A stretch of DNA of 64,000 nt, taken from positions 1 through 64,000 of the forward strand of contig NZ_JAUSNR010000042.1 in the NCBI RefSeq assembly GCF_030656345.1, in the 5' to 3' direction. The notes beneath the pieces were generated by a model. It saw nothing but the letters and a program-made list of their open reading frames with translations. It searched no databases and had not been told where the DNA came from. The position numbers were made by a program, and so were the translations under genes. Below, piece by piece: positions 59,647-64,000 of this stretch; within the stretch, counting starts at the first letter, position 1, and each line of letters starts with the position of its first letter. This DNA is from Pseudotabrizicola sp. (GTDB lineage: Bacteria; Pseudomonadota; Alphaproteobacteria; Rhodobacterales; Rhodobacteraceae).

Positions 59647-60549
59647 TTATTTCGCCTTTCCGAAGACGCGCAGTTGCAGCAGCGACACCGCCATGGTCGC
59701 CACAAAGATCAGGGCGGCAATCGCAGCGGCATAGCCCATCTCGTCGCGGAAGAACGCCGAGCGGTACATATAGGTGGCAAGGGTGGCCGAGGAATCGCCC
59801 GGCCCGCCGCCGGTCATGATGTAGGGTTCGGAAAACACGGTGATCGATCCGGTGACCGTGACGACCGTGGCCACGATCAGCATCTCGCGCACCTGCGGCA
59901 CGGTGATGTGAAAGAATTGGGCCACTGCGCCCGCGCCATCAAGTTCGGCCGCCTCATACAGATCACGCGGAATGGACTGGATGGCGACGATGAACAGCAT
60001 CATCACATAGCCCACGCTCTGCCATTGCGAGACCGCGATGACGGCATAGATCGCGGTGGCGCTTTCGCCCAGCCAGGCCCGCGCCCAGTGGCCCAGACCC
60101 ACAGCCTGCAGCGCCATGTTCAGCAGGCCGCTGAACGGGTCGTAAAAGAAGGTGAAGACAAAAGCGATCACCGTGATCGACATCACCACCGGAATGAAGA
60201 ACAGGGTGCGGAACAGCTTTGCCCAGAATCCCAGAAACGCCTGGCTCAGGATCGCTGCCAGCACCAGCCCCAGCCCGACCTGAAACATCACCGACAGCAT
60301 GGCATAAAGGCTGACGTTGATCAGTGCGGTCACGATTGCCGGATCGGACACCAGCCGCCGGTAATTGCCAAAGCCTGCCGGGCGCATCACCGGGTCAAAG
60401 GCGGAAAAGCTGTAAAAGCTGTACCAGATGTTTGCGACCAGCGGATAGAACACGAAAACCGCCGTCACGATCAGGAACGGTGCCGTATAAAGCAAGAGGT
60501 CGGTAAGCCTGGCGGGCATCGGTCTGTCCTTGCAAAAGTCGCGGGGCAA
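59647..60549 (-). CDS. Sugar ABC transporter permease (MalF/UgpA-type, FrlN-like)
   Basis: A 300-residue inner-membrane permease with six membrane segments. The EAA motif is AAELDGAGAVAQFFHITVPQVR (about residues 190-212). Early helices include YTAPFLIVTAVFVFYPLVAN, and a periplasmic loop precedes SFSAFDPVMRP. It forms the heterodimer with the permease at 58800. It follows the binding-protein gene by about 130 bp, a spacing that often holds a hairpin controlling relative amounts, though I saw none clearly. Confidence 0.9.
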   Translation of the reverse strand: MPRDFCKDRPMPARLTDLLLYTAPFLIVTAVFVFYPLVANIWYSFYSFSAFDPVMRPAGFGNYRRLVSDPAIVTALINVSLYAMLSVMFQVGLGLVLAAILSQAFLGFWAKLFRTLFFIPVVMSITVIAFVFTFFYDPFSGLLNMALQAVGLGHWARAWLGESATAIYAVIAVSQWQSVGYVMMLFIVAIQSIPRDLYEAAELDGAGAVAQFFHITVPQVREMLIVATVVTVTGSITVFSEPYIMTGGGPGDSSATLATYMYRSAFFRDEMGYAAAIAALIFVATMAVSLLQLRVFGKAK

Positions 60550-60677
60550 AGGTCACGGGGTCCGGGCGATCAGGGAAAGAGCGTCAGAGACCGTAAAACC
60601 GGCAGCGGCTTGGGGGCCGCTGCCTGTCGTCCGGCACACCTTGGCGGGGAGCGCGCCAGGGTGCGCCTGCGCGATGG

Positions 60678-61931
60678 TCAGAGCCCGTCGCGCACGCGCT
60701 TGGCTGCGACCTGCACATCGGCCATCACGTCTGCAGGGGTTTTCTGCCCGTCCAGCAACAGCTGAACCCCCTTCATATAGGCATCCGCGACATTCGCATC
60801 GAGCGCGGTGTCCAGCCACAGATAGGGGTCGCCGGCGTTCATGATCTGGTCAAAGGCGACGATCTGTTCCGGCGTTGCCGACTGATCGGTCACCGCCCCC
60901 TTGATCGGGCTGATAATGCCGGTCTCGGAGGTCAGCCGCGCCCCCATCTCGGGCGAAAGCAGGAATTGCAGGAATTTCACCGCCTCTTCCTTATGGGGCG
61001 AGCCTTCGGCAATCATCCAGCCCTGAGGCGCGCCCTGCAGCGTGTCCTGCTGGCCCTCGCCGCCTTCGATCGGCGGGAAGACAAAGAACCCGTAGGGAAA
61101 GGCCGCGTCTTTCAGATAGCCCATTTCTGCATATTGCAGATAAGACATCGCCCCCCGCCCGGCAACAAAGCCGTTGCGCTCGGTCTCATGGTCGATGCCG
61201 TTCGGTGAGGGGTTCATGCAGCTGGAAAGCTCCTGGAACTTCTCGAGCGCCGTCACATAGCCGGGATGGGTGAACTCTCCCGTCGTACGGTCATAATCGG
61301 CGGCCAGCACGTCGGCGGGAAGGATCCGCTCGTTGAAGGTGCCGATGTAATGGCTGATCGCCCAGGGCGCTTTCGAGCCGAACAACAGCGGCAGCTGGCC
61401 CGCCTCTTTCAGCCTGGCACAGACGTCCATCAGCTCGCCAAAGGACTTTGGCTCTTCGGTGATGCCGGCCTGCGCCCAGCTGTCCTTGTTGTAAAAGATC
61501 GCCTTGCCGTCCATCTGCCAGGGCAGGCCATAGACCGTGCCGTCCATGGTGAAAGGCTCGATCTGGGCCTCGATGATGTTTGCGGCCCAGTCGGGGTTGG
61601 CTGCCAGAACCGGTGTCAGATCCATCGACCGGCCGGCGCGGGCGATGTTGAACGCCCATTCGCCGCTCCAGGAAAAGAAGATGTCGGGCTGGTTCGACGA
61701 CCCCAGAACAACGCGGATCTTGTCCTTGTAGGAATCGTTGAGCACCTGATCGGTCACCACCGTAATGCCGGGGTTTGCCGCTTCGAAATCAGCGATCACG
61801 CTGTCGATATAGGGCTTGAACGGCGCGTTGGGCCAGCGGTGAAACAGCTTGAGCTCCACATCCGCAAAGGCGGGGGCGGCGCTCAGCAGGGCAAGGGTGA
61901 CGGCCGAAACCGTCCGGGACAGTCTTTTCAT
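60678..61931 (-). CDS. Extracellular sugar-binding protein (FrlO-like)
   Basis: A 417-residue periplasmic solute-binding protein of the carbohydrate type. The signal RLSRTVSAVTLALLSAAPAFADV is followed by a two-lobe fold starting VELKLFHRWPN, with VVTDQVLNDSYKDKIR, FFSWSGEW and LPWQMDGKAIFYNKDSW, all characteristic of CUT1 binding proteins. It presents the substrate to the permeases downstream. AGGAGG lies before ATG 61931; the longer frame to 62006 adds no sensible signal. It is read after the deglycase gene in the same operon. Confidence 0.92.
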   Translation of the reverse strand: MKRLSRTVSAVTLALLSAAPAFADVELKLFHRWPNAPFKPYIDSVIADFEAANPGITVVTDQVLNDSYKDKIRVVLGSSNQPDIFFSWSGEWAFNIARAGRSMDLTPVLAANPDWAANIIEAQIEPFTMDGTVYGLPWQMDGKAIFYNKDSWAQAGITEEPKSFGELMDVCARLKEAGQLPLLFGSKAPWAISHYIGTFNERILPADVLAADYDRTTGEFTHPGYVTALEKFQELSSCMNPSPNGIDHETERNGFVAGRGAMSYLQYAEMGYLKDAAFPYGFFVFPPIEGGEGQQDTLQGAPQGWMIAEGSPHKEEAVKFLQFLLSPEMGARLTSETGIISPIKGAVTDQSATPEQIVAFDQIMNAGDPYLWLDTALDANVADAYMKGVQLLLDGQKTPADVMADVQVAAKRVRDGL

Positions 61932-61987
61932 TTTTCGTCCTCCTGTTGGGTTTGCCGGAGGGGGCTTGCCCCTCCGGCGGGGCAAGC

Positions 61988-62971
61988 TCAATATTCCATC
62001 TTCCACATATAACGACGGACCGAAAGCGGATGACCTTTGGCCTCTGCCAGTTTGTCGGCATAGGCCCGCAGCACCGATGAGAACACCAAAGGTTGCAGAT
62101 ATTCGGCCACCGATGCAGGCAGCGCCTCGACCCCCAGCGCCTTTGCGTCGAGGACGGTCATGCGCTGTGAGTATGTCTGCGCAAAGGCCAGCGCGCGCTC
62201 ATCCACGCTGCGCGAGGCGCCCACGCCGATCAGCTGCACGAAGGGCACGTCGAAATCGGTGATCTCGAACGGCCCGTGGAAGTATTCCCCGGCATGAATG
62301 CAGGCGGAGTGAATCCACTGCATCTCCTGATAGATACAGATCGCATAGGAATAGGCCGGGCCATAGTTCGCGCCCGATGCCATGGTGTAGATCACCGGCG
62401 CGCGTTTATGTGTCTCGGCATAGGCCGCAATCGCCTCTTTCTGGTCGGCGATGGCCTTGTCGACGATGCCGCCGATTTTGGCCAGACCAGTGTCGATGTC
62501 AGACACCAGCTTGCCGCCTTCACGCGCCGCCAGAATGCCAAAGGTCAGGCGGGCCAGCACGGCGGGCGAATGCTCGGCACTCATCGACATCGGGGCGTGG
62601 GTATAGTTGATGGTGTGCTCTGACGCCTCGTCCAGCGGGCTGCCCGGCACATGGGTCAGCGAAATGGTCAGCGCCCCTGCCGCGCGGGCGATTTTTGCCG
62701 CCTCGACGGTTTCCGGCGTGGTGCCGGAATGCGAGCACAGGATCACGACAGATCCTTTGCCCAGACGCTTTGGCGCACGCGCCTTGAATTCGGCCGCATT
62801 CAGGGCCTGCCCCGCGATCGAGGCGGATTCGCGTTCAACGGCATACTGGTTGGGAAGCATCAGCGCATAAGAGCCGCCGCAGGCGACATAGAAAATATCC
62901 GTGACGGCATCGCGGTCATTTACCGCCTTGAGGGCGTTGGTGATCTGGGTGGTGATCGTCTCGGTCAGCAT
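61988..62971 (-). CDS. frlB: SIS-domain deglycase (fructosamine-6-phosphate deglycase, FrlB-like)
   Basis: A 327-residue enzyme with two sugar-isomerase (SIS) domains. The first has IFYVACGGSYALMLPNQYAVE and ILCSHSGTTPETVEAAKIAR; the second has YTMASGANYGPAYSYAICIYQEM and ACIHAGEYFHGPFEI, a block typical of FrlB/FraB-like deglycases. It would split a 6-phosphorylated Amadori product into glucose 6-phosphate and an amine or amino acid. It is the first gene of the operon, divergent from the GntR regulator. Glucosamine-6-phosphate synthase-like isomerases share the fold but usually lack this partner set. Confidence 0.83.
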   Translation of the reverse strand: MLTETITTQITNALKAVNDRDAVTDIFYVACGGSYALMLPNQYAVERESASIAGQALNAAEFKARAPKRLGKGSVVILCSHSGTTPETVEAAKIARAAGALTISLTHVPGSPLDEASEHTINYTHAPMSMSAEHSPAVLARLTFGILAAREGGKLVSDIDTGLAKIGGIVDKAIADQKEAIAAYAETHKRAPVIYTMASGANYGPAYSYAICIYQEMQWIHSACIHAGEYFHGPFEITDFDVPFVQLIGVGASRSVDERALAFAQTYSQRMTVLDAKALGVEALPASVAEYLQPLVFSSVLRAYADKLAEAKGHPLSVRRYMWKMEY

Positions 62972-62990
62972 CTTTTCTCCGATATGATGT

Positions 62991-63006
62991 TATATAACGT
63001 TATATA
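62991..63006. promoter_or_regulatory. Palindromic operator in the frl-type divergent promoter
   Basis: TATATAACGTTATATA is a perfect 16-bp palindrome in the 174-bp gap between the deglycase and the GntR regulator, 20 bp before the deglycase start. It is the obvious candidate site for that regulator. The region around it is AT-rich, as expected for overlapping promoters. Confidence 0.6.
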
Positions 63007-63145
63007 TAAGGTCTCAGCGATGCCCGAGTCTGTCAACAGTAATTTTCCGTTACTTTTCAATAGGATTGATTTTTATCGTGAGAGATGCGAAAATCTTCAG
63101 AGCATTTTTCAGTCCCGACAGCCGCCGATGAAAGGCCTTTTCCAT

Positions 63146-63910
63146 ATGACCGATTTCACCGGGCAGAGCAGGCTGGCAGATGCCGCCGACAACCTCTCGC
63201 GCATCGACTCCGTTCCGCTTTACAGCCAGCTCAAACAGCGCCTTCTGGCCGAGATCGGTGAGGGCAAATATGCCGAGGGCGGCCTTTTGCCGACCGAGAC
63301 CCAGCTGTGCGAAATTTATGCCGTCAGCCGGATCACGGTGCGCCGGGCCATCAGCGAATTGCAGGACGAGGGGGTGCTGGAAAAACGCGCCGGCAAGGGC
63401 ACATTCGTTTCCGTCCAGCGGATCGTGACCAGCCTGGTAAAGCTCAACGGCTTTACGGAAACCTACACCGCCCTTGGGGCCGATCCGCACAACCAGCTTT
63501 TGTCCATCGACACCATGCCTGCAGATGCGGCGACGGCAGAGGCCCTTGGCATCGCGCGCGGCACACAGGTGTTGCAGGTGCGCCGCCTGATCCGCACCCG
63601 CAAAGGACCGCTCAGCATCGACCAGTCCTACTTTGAGCTGGCGCGCTTTCCGGGTCTGGCCGAAGAGCTGCACGACGATGTGTCCCTCTATGGTCTGCTC
63701 CGGCAGAAATTCGGCGTGCAGGTCGTACATTCGCGGCGGCACATAAACGTCCGCCTTGCTGGGCAGGCCGACCGTCAGGTGTTGGGCTGCAACCTGGGCG
63801 AGCCGCTGTTTGACATGGAAAAGATCGTCTATGATGACGCCATGCGCCCGCTGCAACGCTCGTTGCTTGCCACGCCCACCAACCGGATCACCTACACGAT
63901 AGACGTTTAG
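63146..63910 (+). CDS. GntR/HutC-family transcriptional regulator (FrlR-like)
   Basis: A 254-residue regulator. A winged-helix domain (about residues 20-90) has YSQLKQRLLAEIGEG, LLPTETQLCEIYAVSRITVRRA and KRAGKGTFVS, the GntR N-terminal pattern. The C-terminal UTRA effector domain includes VRRLIRTRKGPLSIDQSYFE and CNLGEPLFDMEKIVYDD. It probably represses the divergent operon until an intermediate such as a phosphorylated Amadori compound binds. I chose ATG 63146 with AAAGG upstream; ATG 63128 is in frame and also possible. The final 90 bp of the window after it show nothing. Confidence 0.9.
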   Translation: MTDFTGQSRLADAADNLSRIDSVPLYSQLKQRLLAEIGEGKYAEGGLLPTETQLCEIYAVSRITVRRAISELQDEGVLEKRAGKGTFVSVQRIVTSLVKLNGFTETYTALGADPHNQLLSIDTMPADAATAEALGIARGTQVLQVRRLIRTRKGPLSIDQSYFELARFPGLAEELHDDVSLYGLLRQKFGVQVVHSRRHINVRLAGQADRQVLGCNLGEPLFDMEKIVYDDAMRPLQRSLLATPTNRITYTIDV

Positions 63911-64000
63911 CCGGCCATATTCCAACCGCGTGACCGAAGGCGAAGACCGGTTCGCTGGCCCAGATACGGCCGGTCAAAGCCCGGCGGCGCAAGCCGCAGG

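Noticed and set aside
1..64000. tRNA, rRNA, CRISPR arrays, complete insertion sequences
   Set aside because: No cloverleaf, rRNA-like stretch, regularly spaced repeat array or transposase with terminal repeats was recognised.

Overview
The window reads as a piece of an extrachromosomal replicon (plasmid or chromid) of a Rhodobacteraceae-type alphaproteobacterium. The evidence is a GC-rich sequence, an RPA-family replication initiator divergent from a parAB operon, an exosortase of the VPLPA-CTERM-specific type with three VPLPA-like substrates, and genes resembling the head-spike genes of the Rhodobacter gene transfer agent (GTA). I saw no rRNA, tRNA, CRISPR array, complete insertion sequence, relaxase or type IV secretion gene.

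Layout. 1-3.8 kb is a backbone edge: a partial small protein, two phosphoesterases, a DUF4304-like protein and the decayed end of a DUF1403 gene. 4.0-5.2 kb holds a lone GT4 glycosyltransferase. 5.3-10.1 kb is the replication and partition core: a trypsin-like protease, parB and parA on the minus strand, three perfect GC-rich palindromes that look like parS sites, three 22-bp iterons with a DnaA box, and repA on the plus strand. 10.4-48 kb is a large exopolysaccharide (EPS) and surface-protein region. It contains glycosyltransferases, Wzy, Wzx, acyl- and pyruvyl-transferases, Wzz, a BY-kinase, the PEP-CTERM-type ATPase, the initiating sugar transferase, PrsT, a Wza-type export protein, an outer-membrane barrel, XrtD, a three-gene type I secretion system, UDP-glucose dehydrogenase and a rhomboid protease. 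Two related parallel beta-helix/PKD proteins lie in it, one with a Sec signal and one leaderless beside the type I exporter. 48.6-56.8 kb holds a small membrane protein, an OpgC-like protein, a membrane receiver/degenerate-GGDEF protein, an HTH protein, three more glycosyltransferases and a secreted Gly/Val-rich protein. 56.9-63.9 kb is a catabolic operon ordered like frlBONMD plus an ABC ATPase, with a divergent GntR regulator, probably for Amadori compounds.

Working model (inference). A lipid-linked acidic polysaccharide is started by the sugar transferase, extended by the glycosyltransferases with UDP-glucuronate from Ugd, decorated with acyl and pyruvyl groups, flipped by Wzx, polymerised by Wzy under Wzz and BY-kinase control, and exported by the Wza-like protein and barrel. 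The beta-helix proteins would modify or cut it, and XrtD would sort VPLPA proteins to the surface.

The most notable observations are four. An intact GTA spike-base gene with a frameshifted spike gene sits inside the EPS locus. An exact 10-bp motif, TGGAAACAAT, occurs five times, each time upstream of a plus-strand EPS, secretion or membrane gene. A second shared promoter element of the form CTTTACACA-N3-TTAA links the spike genes to the EPS initiating transferase. A decayed EpsI module lies upstream of ugd.
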